From contig CAMVGM010000003.1 in assembly GCA_947167015.1 (NCBI GenBank), positions 1 to 64,000 on the forward strand: a stretch of DNA of 64,000 bases, in the 5' to 3' direction. This DNA is from an uncultured Bacteroidales bacterium. GTDB lineage: Bacteria; Bacteroidota; Bacteroidia; Bacteroidales; UBA932. Shown in pieces: positions 37,813 through 46,594 of the stretch. The notes below the pieces were generated by a model. That model saw nothing but the letters and a program-made list of their open reading frames with translations, was not told the DNA's origin and did no database searches. Made by a program: the position numbers and the translations under genes. How positions within the stretch are numbered: position 1 is the stretch's first letter; every line of letters starts with the position of its first letter.

Positions 37813-39135
37813 ATGAAAAAGTTAACCATTGCCCTCCTGACGATTGCCGCGATGCTGACGGGGACCCAGGTCTTCGCGCAAGGCAAGTATGGCGCAGACA
37901 GCGCTGAGTGCATCAAGAACCTTTCTTTCTACTCTGAGTATTTCAAGCAGAAGAATTATGATGAGGCCATGCCGAGCTGGCGCCAGGCCTACAAGCTCTG
38001 CCCGCCGACGGCGAGCCAGAACCTGTACATCAACGGCGCGACCCTGCTCCGCCAGATGATCAGCAAGAACGCCAAGGATGCCAAGTACCGCAACGCCCTG
38101 GTGGACTCCCTGCTCACGCTTTATGATATCCGTGCGCAGTACTACCCCAACAATGCGGTGGCCGCCCTCAACAACAAGGGCCAGGACCTGTTCAACTACG
38201 TGAAGAACGATCCCAAGAAGCTCTATGACGGCTTCGAGGGCATCATCGCCGCCAACAAGGAGAAGATCCGTCCGACCCTGCTGCTCTTCGACCTCCAGGC
38301 CGCTATCGACCTGTTCCAGGCCGGCCAGCTGGATGCCGAGACCGTGATCAACGCCTACCAGCGCAACAGCGACCTGCTCGAGACCATCAAGCCGGCCAAC
38401 GATGCCGACAAGGAGCAGGTGGCCAATGTCAAGAACGACATGGGCAGCGTCTTCGCCGCCAGCAAGGTCGCCAGCTGCGAGACCCTCGTCGAGCTGTACA
38501 CCCCGCGCCTGGCCGCCGATCCGGACAACCTGACGCTCGCCCAGAGCATCGTGAAGACGATGAGCATCACCGAGGGTTGCGACGACAACGACCTCTTCCT
38601 GCAGGCCGTGACCACGATGAACAAGCTGGATCCGTCCCCGAGCTCTTCCTATTACCTGTCCCGCCTGCACGGTGGCCGCGGCAACTTCACCGAGGCTGTC
38701 TCCTACCTGGAGAACGCCCTGGCCGGCCTCGAGGCCGACGATGCCAAGCGGGGTGACTGGACCTACGAGCTGGCTACGCTCTGCTTCAAGGCAGGCCAGA
38801 GCGGCCGCGCCTTCGAGTATGCTTCCAAGGTGGCCGCCGAGAACGAGGCCATGGCCGGCAAGGCCTACTTCCTGATCGGCAACATCTGGGGCTCCACCCG
38901 CTGCGGCGGCGACGAGATTTCCCGTCGCGCCCCTTACTGGGTGGCCTGCGACTACATGAACAAGGCCAAGGCCGCAGACCCGTCCCTGACGGAAGAGGCG
39001 AACCGCTACATCAGCCAGTATAGCGTGTATTTCCCGGAGACCGCCGAGGCTTTCATGTACGACGTCACCCGCGGCCAGTCCTATACGGTCGTCTGCGGCG
39101 GAATGCGTGCCACGACGACGGTGCGTACCCGTTAG
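37813..39135 (+). CDS. periplasmic tetratricopeptide-repeat protein
   Basis: A 440-residue exported protein with a signal peptide ending AQG (about residue 23). Helical repeats of TPR type are visible, such as NLSFYSEYFKQKNYDEAMPSWRQAY at residues 29-53 (written here as the helix pair) and YYLSRLHGGRGNFTEAVSYL further on. Such proteins scaffold other envelope proteins. It lies between the barrel gene and lptC, and its final codons overlap the most likely lptC start. The precise role is unknown. Confidence 0.82.
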   Translation: MKKLTIALLTIAAMLTGTQVFAQGKYGADSAECIKNLSFYSEYFKQKNYDEAMPSWRQAYKLCPPTASQNLYINGATLLRQMISKNAKDAKYRNALVDSLLTLYDIRAQYYPNNAVAALNNKGQDLFNYVKNDPKKLYDGFEGIIAANKEKIRPTLLLFDLQAAIDLFQAGQLDAETVINAYQRNSDLLETIKPANDADKEQVANVKNDMGSVFAASKVASCETLVELYTPRLAADPDNLTLAQSIVKTMSITEGCDDNDLFLQAVTTMNKLDPSPSSSYYLSRLHGGRGNFTEAVSYLENALAGLEADDAKRGDWTYELATLCFKAGQSGRAFEYASKVAAENEAMAGKAYFLIGNIWGSTRCGGDEISRRAPYWVACDYMNKAKAADPSLTEEANRYISQYSVYFPETAEAFMYDVTRGQSYTVVCGGMRATTTVRTR

Positions 39136-39769
39136 TTTGCGACGGAAGGGACATATCCTTATCTTGCTGGCAATCACGATGGTGGTTGCCAGCATTGTCG
39201 TTTCTTGCGGCAGCCAGATCGGGGAAGCGGACCGGCTCGACCTGGACAAGACGCCCACCCAGCGGATTTACGACATGTTCGCCGTGCAGACGCGCAACGG
39301 CTCCGTGGCGATGCGTATCGAATCCGACCTGATGGAGCATTACGACGCCGATACGGCTTCGTACGACGCCTTCCCGAACGGGATTTCGGTCTATGGCTAT
39401 ACCGATGAGGGCCTGCTCGAATCTGTCATCGTGGCGGACGACGCGCGGCACATCGTTCCGAAGGACCGCAACAAGGACGAGATCTGGGAGGCCTTCGGCA
39501 ACGTCATCCTGCACAATGTCATCGAGCAGGAAACGATGGAGACGGACACGATCTACTGGGACCAGGCGAAGCGGGAGGTCTATACCGACTGCTACGTCAA
39601 GATGTATTCCCGGCAGGGCTTCCTGCAGGGATACGGGATGCGTTCCGACGACCACGTACGCAACTCGATCCTGTACCGTCCGTTCGACGGATACGGGGTC
39701 GTCGTGCAGGATAGTACGCTCGTAATCATTGATTCTGTGAATTTTATTGGGCCGTTTCCAAAAAATTGA
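39107..39769 (+). CDS. lptC: LPS export ABC transporter periplasmic protein LptC (lipoprotein form)
   Basis: About 220 residues with an N-terminal hydrophobic segment ending in a lipobox (VVSC). The remainder fits the LptC fold: TPTQRIYDMFAVQTRNG, then IVADDARHIVPKDR, ILHNVIEQETMETDTIYWDQ and GYGMRSDDHVRN are typical of the OstA-like/LptC family in Bacteroidetes. LptC bridges LptB2FG and LptA in lipopolysaccharide transport. There is no ATG at the start: GTG at 39107 (overlapping the TPR gene by 29 bases) or TTG at 39137 (just after its stop) are the candidates. Confidence 0.85.
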   Translation: MPRRRCVPVSLRRKGHILILLAITMVVASIVVSCGSQIGEADRLDLDKTPTQRIYDMFAVQTRNGSVAMRIESDLMEHYDADTASYDAFPNGISVYGYTDEGLLESVIVADDARHIVPKDRNKDEIWEAFGNVILHNVIEQETMETDTIYWDQAKREVYTDCYVKMYSRQGFLQGYGMRSDDHVRNSILYRPFDGYGVVVQDSTLVIIDSVNFIGPFPKN

Positions 39770-39778
39770 CTAAATTCG
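39746..39778 (+). promoter_or_regulatory. probable promoter of the PpiD-like gene
   Basis: ATTG at 39746-39749, a 21-base spacer and TAAATTCG at 39771-39778 (one mismatch to TAnnTTTG). The start codon is 36 bases beyond the -7 box. Confidence 0.5.
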
Positions 39779-39814
39779 CAGCCCCTTATCGGAAAATTAT
39801 AAAAACACATAACA

Positions 39815-41887
39815 ATGGCGGTACTTGAAAAAATACGCGTTAAATTCGGCCTCGTGATTTCCATCATCATCGCGCTGGCCCTCCTTTCCTTTATCATCGA
39901 CCCCAGCACCCTGGAGTCTGCGCTCAACTCGATGTCCTCCAAGTATGACGTCGGCCAGATCGCAGGCAAGAACATTTCCTATACGGATTTCCAGGCCGAC
40001 GTCGACCGTTACACGACCATCAACGAACTGCTCGGCGCGGGACGCGACGAGGAGACGCAGAAGCAGATCCGCAGCGCTGCCTGGCAGGAGCTTCTCGACA
40101 AATACATGTTTGTCAAGAACGCGAAGAACGCCGGCATCACCGTGGGTGAGGACGAAATGGTCTCCCTGATGAGCGGGGAGTATGTCTCCCCCGCCCTGGC
40201 ACAGAATCCCGTCTTCATGGACGAGAGCGGCAACTTCTCCGCCGACCGCCTGAAGGCTTTCATCGAGAACGTCGACGCCGACGGCAGCGGCCAGCTGCGC
40301 ACCTACTGGGACTACATCCAGAACACCGTCCACAACCAGCAGTACTATGCGAAGTACGGCGCCCTGTTCAACGCCAGCGGCATGGACAACGCGCTGCAGC
40401 TCGCCCAGGCGGTCGCCGAGGGCAACACCACGGCCGACGTGGACTACTGCGTGGCTTTCTACCCGGTGGTTCCCGACAGCACCGTCACCGTGAGCTCCGA
40501 CGAGATCCGCGCCTACTACAAGGCCCACAAGGACTTCTTCAAGCAGAACGCCACCCGTGAGATCGAGTACGTGATCTACGAGGTCGTCCCGTCCTCCGAC
40601 GACATCGCCGCCGCCAGCGCCGCGATGAACGAGGCCTACGACGAGTTCGCCACCACCGACAACATGCGTTCCTTCCTGTCGAAGAACTCCGACCGCGCCC
40701 TGGATACCTACTGGTACAAGGCGGGCGAACTCGCCACGGTCAACCGCGAGCTCGACGAGCAGATCTTCTCCGGCAACAAGCTCACCCAGATCGTCACCTC
40801 CGGCAACACCTTCCTGGCGGCCCGCGAAATGGACAGCAAGATGCTTCCCGACTCCGCATTCGTCAAGCACATCCTTCTGCAGGGTGAGAACGCCGGCCAG
40901 CTGGCCGACAGCCTGCTGACCGTGCTGAAGAAGGGCGGCAACCTCGCCAACCTCGCCGCGAGCTATTCCGCCGACCAGGGTTCCGCAGCCGACGGCGAAC
41001 TCGGCAGCATCGGCTGGATGACCCAGACCTATATGATTCCGGGCTTCGAGGGTGTCTTCGAGGCCGCCGTGAACCAGCCGTATATCCTTGATACCCAGTA
41101 CGGCAAGCACATCGTGGTCGTGAGCCAGAAGACCAAGCCGGTCGCCAAGAAGCAGGTCGCCGTCCTCGAGAAGAGCGCCCTGGCCAGCAAGGATACCTTC
41201 AACTCCTTCTACGCGCAGGCCAACACCTTCGCCACCCTCGCCGGCGGTACCTACGACGGCTACAAGAAGGCCCTCGATTCCACCAAGGTCTATTCCCATC
41301 CGGCCACCATCAGCGAGGCGACCGCCAACTACGGCGCCATCGACAACGCCAAGGAAGTGACCCGCTGGGCCTTCGACAACAAGGTCGGCAAGGCCTCCAA
41401 CATCATCACCGTGGACAACAACTACTTCTTCGTCGTCGCCGTGAAGGACGCCACCAAGGAGGGTTACACCCCGGTCGAGAAGGTCGCTCCCCAAATCCAG
41501 GACAAGCTGTACTCCGACAAGATCCAGGCCGTCAAGACCAAGGAGGTCGCCGAGAAGATCGCCGGCGCCACCACGATGGAGGAAGTCGCCGAGCGTCTCG
41601 GCGTGCAGGTCGAGCATCGCGATGCCCTCTCGCTGGGTTCCACCGGCGTCGAGCCGGCCCTGATCGGTGCCGTCGCCGCCGCCAAGGATGGCGAGATCTT
41701 CGGCCCCGTCCCCGGTATCATGGGTTCCTACGTCGTCCGTGTCTCCAACCGCGAGACTGGCTCCTTCTACACCGAGGATGACGCCAAGGCGCTGTCCACG
41801 CAGAAGGCCCAGTACCTCTCGCAGCTGATCCTCTCCGTGATGCAGGAATACGACAACGTCAAAGACAACCGCGAGCGCTTCTTCTAG
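39815..41887 (+). CDS. ppiD: PpiD-like periplasmic peptidyl-prolyl isomerase/chaperone
   Basis: A 690-residue inner-membrane anchored protein. The N-terminus (MAVLEKIRVKFG) leads into one membrane helix at about 12-29, followed by SurA_N-like helical regions. A central parvulin domain spans about 345-440 (FVKHILLQGENA, ADGELGSIGWMT, TQYGKHIVVV), and the C-terminal part holds a second, degenerate isomerase-like region (AAAKDGEIFGPVPG). It helps fold proteins leaving the Sec translocon. Its location after lptC matches a conserved Bacteroidetes envelope cluster. It is followed by a strong terminator. Confidence 0.9.
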   Translation: MAVLEKIRVKFGLVISIIIALALLSFIIDPSTLESALNSMSSKYDVGQIAGKNISYTDFQADVDRYTTINELLGAGRDEETQKQIRSAAWQELLDKYMFVKNAKNAGITVGEDEMVSLMSGEYVSPALAQNPVFMDESGNFSADRLKAFIENVDADGSGQLRTYWDYIQNTVHNQQYYAKYGALFNASGMDNALQLAQAVAEGNTTADVDYCVAFYPVVPDSTVTVSSDEIRAYYKAHKDFFKQNATREIEYVIYEVVPSSDDIAAASAAMNEAYDEFATTDNMRSFLSKNSDRALDTYWYKAGELATVNRELDEQIFSGNKLTQIVTSGNTFLAAREMDSKMLPDSAFVKHILLQGENAGQLADSLLTVLKKGGNLANLAASYSADQGSAADGELGSIGWMTQTYMIPGFEGVFEAAVNQPYILDTQYGKHIVVVSQKTKPVAKKQVAVLEKSALASKDTFNSFYAQANTFATLAGGTYDGYKKALDSTKVYSHPATISEATANYGAIDNAKEVTRWAFDNKVGKASNIITVDNNYFFVVAVKDATKEGYTPVEKVAPQIQDKLYSDKIQAVKTKEVAEKIAGATTMEEVAERLGVQVEHRDALSLGSTGVEPALIGAVAAAKDGEIFGPVPGIMGSYVVRVSNRETGSFYTEDDAKALSTQKAQYLSQLILSVMQEYDNVKDNRERFF

Positions 41888-41904
41888 TTCGCGGCACGTC
41901 ATAA

Positions 41905-41945
41905 AAGAACCGGCCCCTACGTGCGTGGGGGCCGGTTCTTCTTTT
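41905..41945. terminator. bidirectional terminator between the PpiD-like gene and galK
   Basis: A perfect 13-bp stem (41905-41917 with 41928-41940) and 10-base loop, followed by CTTTT on the plus strand and by TTTTAT on the minus strand. It sits between two convergent genes and can end both. Confidence 0.92.
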
Positions 41946-41958
41946 CCCGGGCAGGGGA

Positions 41959-43110
41959 TTACAGCTTGCGGGCGCCGTCGGAGATGACGACGTCGTAGAT
42001 CTTCGGGGCGTGGCCGAACTTGAGGGTGAATTCCGCCTTGGCCGCGGCCACGAACGGCAGGTAGAGCTCGTTCTTGACCAGGTTGATGGTGCAGCCGCCG
42101 AAGCCGCCTCCCATCACGCGGGAACCCGTCACGCCGAGCCGGCGGGCCAGGCGGTTGAGGAAGTCAAGTTCCTCGCAGCTTACCTCGTAGAGCTTGCTCA
42201 GGCCGAAGTGGGTCTGGTACATCATCTCACCCACGGTCTCGTAATCACCGCGCTCCAGGGCGTCGCAGACGTCCAGCACGCGCTGGACCTCGCCGATCAC
42301 GTATTCCGCGCGGATGAAGTCCTCACTGGAGATTTGGTCGCGGACCTCGTCCAGCCACACGCGCTTGCAGTCGCTCAGGAAGTCGATCTCGGGATGGTTC
42401 TTCTTGATGGCGGCGGCGGCGCGCTCGCAGCTCTGGCGGCGGTAGTTATAGGCCGAAGAGGCGAGTTCGTGCTTTACGCAGGAGTCCACCAGGACGAGCT
42501 TGTAGCCCTTGGGGTCGAAGGGGAAGTATTTGTATTCCAGGGTCTTGCAGTTGAGGCGGATGAGGCTGCCGGCCTTGCCGAAGCAGGAGGCGAACTGGTC
42601 CATGATGCCGCACTTCACACCGCAGTAGTTGTGCTCCGTGCTCTGGCCGATCTTGGCGAGTTCGAACTTGTCGATGCCGTTCTGGAAAAGGTCGTTGATC
42701 GCGAAGGCGAAGCAACTCTCGAGGGCTGCGGAAGAGCTCAGGCCTGCGCCCAGGGGCACGTCGCCCGCGAAAACCGCGTCGAAACCGTCCACCTTCCCGC
42801 CGCGCTTGATCGTCTCGCGGCACACGCCGAAGACGTAGCGGGCCCAGGCCTCTTCGGGCTTGTCCTCCTCGTTCAGGCCGAATCCGGCCACGGCGTCATA
42901 GTCCAGGGAGAACAGGTTCACCCGGCGGGTGCCGTTGGGTTTGATTTCGGCGACGATGCCCTTGTCGATGGCGCCGGGGAAGACGTAACCGCCGTTGTAG
43001 TCGGTGTGCTCGCCGATCAGGTTGACACGGCCGGCCGCAGCGTACATCGTACCGCCTTCGCCGTACAGGGAGAGGAATTTCTCGTGGATTTTGGTGTTCA
43101 TGTCTTGCAT
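41959..43110 (-). CDS. galK: galactokinase
   Basis: A 383-residue GHMP kinase that makes galactose-1-phosphate in the Leloir pathway. The GRVNLIGEHTDYNGGYVFP signature at about 27-45, the ATP loop PLGAGLSSSAALE and the C-terminal VMGGGFGGCTINLV are all present. A second ATG three codons in (43101) is an alternative start. Other gal genes are not adjacent. The minus-strand -7 box at 43142 suggests it is transcribed separately from the gene at 43150. Confidence 0.96.
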   Translation of the reverse strand: MQDMNTKIHEKFLSLYGEGGTMYAAAGRVNLIGEHTDYNGGYVFPGAIDKGIVAEIKPNGTRRVNLFSLDYDAVAGFGLNEEDKPEEAWARYVFGVCRETIKRGGKVDGFDAVFAGDVPLGAGLSSSAALESCFAFAINDLFQNGIDKFELAKIGQSTEHNYCGVKCGIMDQFASCFGKAGSLIRLNCKTLEYKYFPFDPKGYKLVLVDSCVKHELASSAYNYRRQSCERAAAAIKKNHPEIDFLSDCKRVWLDEVRDQISSEDFIRAEYVIGEVQRVLDVCDALERGDYETVGEMMYQTHFGLSKLYEVSCEELDFLNRLARRLGVTGSRVMGGGFGGCTINLVKNELYLPFVAAAKAEFTLKFGHAPKIYDVVISDGARKL

Positions 43111-43141
43111 AACTATGTGATTTTAGAATTTGTCGCAACCA

Positions 43142-43149
43142 CAAATGTA
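43142..43149 (-). promoter_or_regulatory. galK: -7 box TACATTTG of galK
   Basis: TACATTTG on the minus strand directly follows the stop of the upstream phosphodiesterase gene and lies 31 bases before the galK ATG. The -33 region would be within the upstream gene and shows no clear TTTG. Confidence 0.55.
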
Positions 43150-44025
43150 TCAAAAATAAACGATAATCACAACAGGGAGGTGGTCGCTTACGCCGCCCTG
43201 ATAACGCGGACCCACGAAGGTCCGGCGGGGCTTCAGTCCGCCGAAAGCGGAATCCGGGACCAGCAGCAGGGGGTCGGCAAACACCTCTTCCCGCACGGCG
43301 GAGAAGCCCCCGGCGAAGGCGCCGTCGATCTTTTCCCAGCGTCCGTTGTATTTGAGCGTCCCCTGCGGGGCGTCCGGCCACAGGTCCTGGTTGAAGTCCC
43401 CGATGGCGAGGGTGCGGGCGGTCCCGGCGGCGTGGAGCGAGTCCGTCAGGGTCTGCAGCCGCGCGCGGGCGGCCTCGCGCCGCTCGTCCTTGCCGCCGAT
43501 CTGCGACGGGTGGTGGTTCACCAGGATGGCGAGGCTGTCGAATTCCGCGAGCAGGATGTCCCGCGTGGCCATTACGCCGCCCGCGCTGTCCGGAACGTGT
43601 TTGGGGGCGCTGGCGCGCAGGGGGAGAGTGGAACGGCGGCAGAGCAGTGCGCAGTCGATGCCGCGGTGGTCCGGGGACTCGTAATGGACGATGCGGTAGT
43701 CGAGCTTCCGCAGGGCCGTCGTGGCGTTCATCTGCCGCAGCACGTAGCCGTTTTCGACCTCGGCGAAGCCCACCGCGTCCGGCAGGCGTCCGTAGCGGTC
43801 GGCGATGCGCAGCAGGGTCTTCGCCACGGCGTCGCACTTCGCATAGAAGCGCCCGGCCGTCCAGTACTGCGGCTTTTCCGGGGAGTGGTAATCGAAGAAG
43901 TTCTCCACGTTCCAGAAGACGACCAGCAGGGAATCGCGGCCGGCAGGCGGCGCCTGTGCGCGGATTGAAAGGGGGAGCGGCGGCAGCGGGGCCGCCAGCA
44001 GGAGGAGGAGAAGAAGTCTTTTCAT
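43150..44025 (-). CDS. exported endonuclease/exonuclease/phosphatase-family protein
   Basis: A 291-residue protein with a Leu-rich signal peptide (residues 4-22, then IRAQAPP). The EEP fold motifs are intact: FWNVENFFD (Asn39, Glu41), GFAEVEN, NHHPSQ, AIGDFNQD and SDHLPVV at the C-terminus, which together form the metal and catalytic site. Members act as nucleases or phosphodiesterases; the secreted Bacteroidetes versions are uncharacterised. A role in scavenging extracellular DNA or phosphate is possible but not shown. Confidence 0.87.
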   Translation of the reverse strand: MKRLLLLLLLAAPLPPLPLSIRAQAPPAGRDSLLVVFWNVENFFDYHSPEKPQYWTAGRFYAKCDAVAKTLLRIADRYGRLPDAVGFAEVENGYVLRQMNATTALRKLDYRIVHYESPDHRGIDCALLCRRSTLPLRASAPKHVPDSAGGVMATRDILLAEFDSLAILVNHHPSQIGGKDERREAARARLQTLTDSLHAAGTARTLAIGDFNQDLWPDAPQGTLKYNGRWEKIDGAFAGGFSAVREEVFADPLLLVPDSAFGGLKPRRTFVGPRYQGGVSDHLPVVIIVYF

Positions 44026-44073
44026 CGTTCGTCAGTTTAAGTCGTTCCGTCTGCGAATATGGTGAAAATTGTG

Positions 44074-44081
44074 TATTTTTG
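44074..44081 (+). promoter_or_regulatory. ychF: -7 box TATTTTTG of ychF
   Basis: TATTTTTG matches the -7 consensus and lies 20 bases before the ychF ATG at 44102. No convincing -33 TTTG is seen. Confidence 0.55.
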
Positions 44082-44101
44082 TACCATAAAATCGAAAGAA
44101 C

Positions 44102-45205
44102 ATGTCCCTCAAGTGCGGCATCGTCGGCCTTCCCAACGTCGGCAAATCCACCCTCTTCAACTGCGTGAGCGCGGGGGGCGCCCAGAGCGCCAATTTCCCG
44201 TTCTGCACCATCGAACCCAATCTCGGCTCCACCAACGTCCCCGACAAGCGCCTGGAGGTGCTGACGGAGATCTGCCATCCCCAGCGCACGATTCCCGCCA
44301 CGGTGGACATCGTGGACATCGCCGGGCTGGTCCGCGGCGCCAGCCGGGGAGAGGGCCTCGGGAACCAGTTCCTCGCCAACATCCGCGAGTGCGACGCCAT
44401 CCTGCACGTGCTGCGCTGCTTCGACGACGGCAACGTCGTCCACGTGGACGGCTCGGTGGACCCGGTGCGCGACAAGGAGGTGGTGGACCTGGAACTGCAG
44501 ATCAAGGACCTGGAGACGGTGAACGCCCGCATCTCCAAGGTTCAGAAGCAGGCCACGACCGGCGGCGACAAGGAGGCCCGGAAGCTCCTCGACCTGCTGC
44601 TCCGCTACAAGGCCGCCCTCGAGCAGGGGAAGTCCTGCCGCAGCGTCCCCCTGCAGAATGACGAGGAAGCCGCGCTTGCGCACGACCTCTTCCTGCTCAC
44701 CGACAAGCCCGTGATGTACGTCTGCAACGTCGATGACGCGTCCGCGGTCAGCGGCAACAAGTACGTGGACGCCGTCCGCGAGGCGGTGAAGGACGAACAG
44801 GCCGAGATCCTGGTCATCTCCGCCCGCACGGAGGCCGAAATCGCCGAGATGGAGGATTACGACGACCGGCAGATGTTCCTGGAGGAGATGGGCCTGCAGG
44901 AGTCCGGCGTGGTGCGCCTGATCCAGGGCGCCTATCACCTGCTGGGCCTGCAGACGTTCTTCACGGCCGGCGCGGACGAGTGCCGCGCATGGACCATCCA
45001 CAAGGGCGACAAGGCCCCGAAGGCCGCCGGCGTCATCCATTCCGATTTCGAGAAGGGGTTCATCCGCGCCGAGGTGATCAAGTATGACGATTTCGTGAAG
45101 TACAAGACCGAGGCTGCCGTCCGCGCCGCCGGCAAGATGGGGATCGAGGGCAAGGAGTACGTCGTGCAGGACGGCGACATCATGCATTTCCTTTTCAATG
45201 TCTGA
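44102..45205 (+). CDS. ychF: redox-responsive ATPase YchF
   Basis: A 367-residue OBG-family P-loop protein that prefers ATP. It has the P-loop GLPNVGKST, DIAGLVRGASRGEGLG, the altered base-recognition motif VCNVDD in place of NKxD, a long coiled coil near 130-200 and a C-terminal TGS domain (FFTAGADECRAWTIHKG). It binds ribosomes and is linked to stress responses. Its last eight bases overlap the CpXC gene, so the two are cotranslated. Confidence 0.96.
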   Translation: MSLKCGIVGLPNVGKSTLFNCVSAGGAQSANFPFCTIEPNLGSTNVPDKRLEVLTEICHPQRTIPATVDIVDIAGLVRGASRGEGLGNQFLANIRECDAILHVLRCFDDGNVVHVDGSVDPVRDKEVVDLELQIKDLETVNARISKVQKQATTGGDKEARKLLDLLLRYKAALEQGKSCRSVPLQNDEEAALAHDLFLLTDKPVMYVCNVDDASAVSGNKYVDAVREAVKDEQAEILVISARTEAEIAEMEDYDDRQMFLEEMGLQESGVVRLIQGAYHLLGLQTFFTAGADECRAWTIHKGDKAPKAAGVIHSDFEKGFIRAEVIKYDDFVKYKTEAAVRAAGKMGIEGKEYVVQDGDIMHFLFNV

Positions 45206-45782
45206 GATAAAGACTACCTGTTCCCGCTGCGGGACGCAGTTTTCCGCAGAGGTGCCGCAGAGCGTGAACGCCGCGCTTGCTTCGGACCTGAAGGAGCAGG
45301 TCCGGAGTGGCGAGCTGTTCAAGCGCGCCTGCCCGGTGTGCGGGACCGTCAACCTGCTGAAATTCCCGTTCCTGTATTACGATACGGACGAGCGTCTGAT
45401 GATCGTGCTGTCGGAGACGCCGCTGGCGGCGGACGGCCTGCCGGAGGGTTTTACCGGCCGGCTGGTGAGCAGCGTCGGGGAGCTCGTCGAGAAGGTGAAG
45501 ATCTTCGGCTGCGGGCTGGATGACATCGTCATCGAGATGTGCAAGTTCGTGACCTGCCAGGAGTTGAAGAAGGACGTGACGCTTCGTTTCGTGGGGACGG
45601 AGGGGGCCGACGGCGAGATGACGTTCACCTATCCGGAGAACGGGCAGATGGAGTTGGTGGCGGTGGGCTTCAACGTCTATGAGGACTGCGCCGGGATCCT
45701 GCAGCGCAATCCCGTCATCCGCGATTCCGCGACCGGCCTCGCCACCGTCGACCAGGCCTGGCTCTCCCGTTTTTTCCGCTAG
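45198..45782 (+). CDS. CpXC-domain zinc-ribbon protein
   Basis: A 194-residue protein with two Cys pairs, CSRC (Cys8, Cys11) and CPVC (Cys45, Cys48), the arrangement that defines the CpXC family and probably binds one zinc. The remainder is an uncharacterised alpha/beta region. The gene overlaps ychF by eight bases, and its stop codon shares three bases with the convergent oxidoreductase gene (CTAG). Function is unknown; coupling to YchF may hint at a ribosome or nucleotide-related role. Confidence 0.82.
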   Translation: MSEIKTTCSRCGTQFSAEVPQSVNAALASDLKEQVRSGELFKRACPVCGTVNLLKFPFLYYDTDERLMIVLSETPLAADGLPEGFTGRLVSSVGELVEKVKIFGCGLDDIVIEMCKFVTCQELKKDVTLRFVGTEGADGEMTFTYPENGQMELVAVGFNVYEDCAGILQRNPVIRDSATGLATVDQAWLSRFFR

Positions 45783-46594
45783 ACTCCGCTGAAGGAGGAA
45801 AAGCCGCCGTCTACGGGTAAGACGACGCCGGTGACGAAGGAGGCGGCGTCCGAGCAGAGGAACTGCGCGGCGCCGTTGAGTTCGGTCAGGTCGCCGAAGC
45901 GGCGCATCGGCGTCTTGGCGATGACCTTCTTCGAGCGGTCGGTCAGCGAACCGTCCTCGTTCAGCAGGGCGGCGCGGTTCTGCTTGCCGATGAAAAAGCC
46001 CGGCGCCAGCGCGTTCACGCGGATCTTCTCCCCGTATTTGATCGCCATCTCGGCCGCCAGCCAGCGGGTGAAATTCGACACCCCCTCCTTGGCGGCGCCG
46101 TAGCCCGCCACGCGCGTCAGGGCGTCGTAGGCGGCCATCGACGAGATGTTCAGGATGCAGCCGTAACCCTGCGCGGCGAAGACCTTCGTGAACACGTGGC
46201 AGGGATAGACCGTGCCGTTGAGGTTGAGGTCCAGCACCTTGGTCCAGTCCTCGAGCTTCATGTCCCAGAAGTTCTGGTCCGGCATCACGTTGGCCCCGGC
46301 CACGTTGCCGCCCGCCACGTTGATGAGGATGTCCACGCGCCCGTAGGCGGCCACCACCTCGTCCGCGATCTTCGAGACGGCCTGCGTGTCCATCACGTTG
46401 CAGGCATAGCCGCAGGGCCGCCCGCCGAGAGCATTCAGGGCCTCCACCACGGGTTCCACCTGTTCGGGACGGTGCACGAGGGCCACCACGTCGGCGCCCT
46501 GCGCCGCAAAATGACGGGCGAGCGAGCCGCCCAAGGCTCCGGCGGCGCCGCTGATTACGGCCACCTTGCCGGCTACGGAAAACTGTTCGTTCAT
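45779..46594 (-). CDS. SDR-family oxidoreductase, probable D-mannonate oxidoreductase
   Basis: A 271-residue short-chain dehydrogenase. The cofactor motif SGAAGALGG is near residues 15-23, NVAGGN follows the beta4 strand, and the catalytic Ser and YGAAK (Tyr-x-x-x-Lys) are intact. In Bacteroidetes such SDRs replace UxuB and reduce D-fructuronate to D-mannonate. The adjacent uxuA gene supports this: the ATG overlaps the uxuA stop by four bases (ATGA). The start is fixed by that overlap and by the family N-terminus (MNEQFSVAGKVAVISG). Confidence 0.85.
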   Translation of the reverse strand: MNEQFSVAGKVAVISGAAGALGGSLARHFAAQGADVVALVHRPEQVEPVVEALNALGGRPCGYACNVMDTQAVSKIADEVVAAYGRVDILINVAGGNVAGANVMPDQNFWDMKLEDWTKVLDLNLNGTVYPCHVFTKVFAAQGYGCILNISSMAAYDALTRVAGYGAAKEGVSNFTRWLAAEMAIKYGEKIRVNALAPGFFIGKQNRAALLNEDGSLTDRSKKVIAKTPMRRFGDLTELNGAAQFLCSDAASFVTGVVLPVDGGFSSFSGV

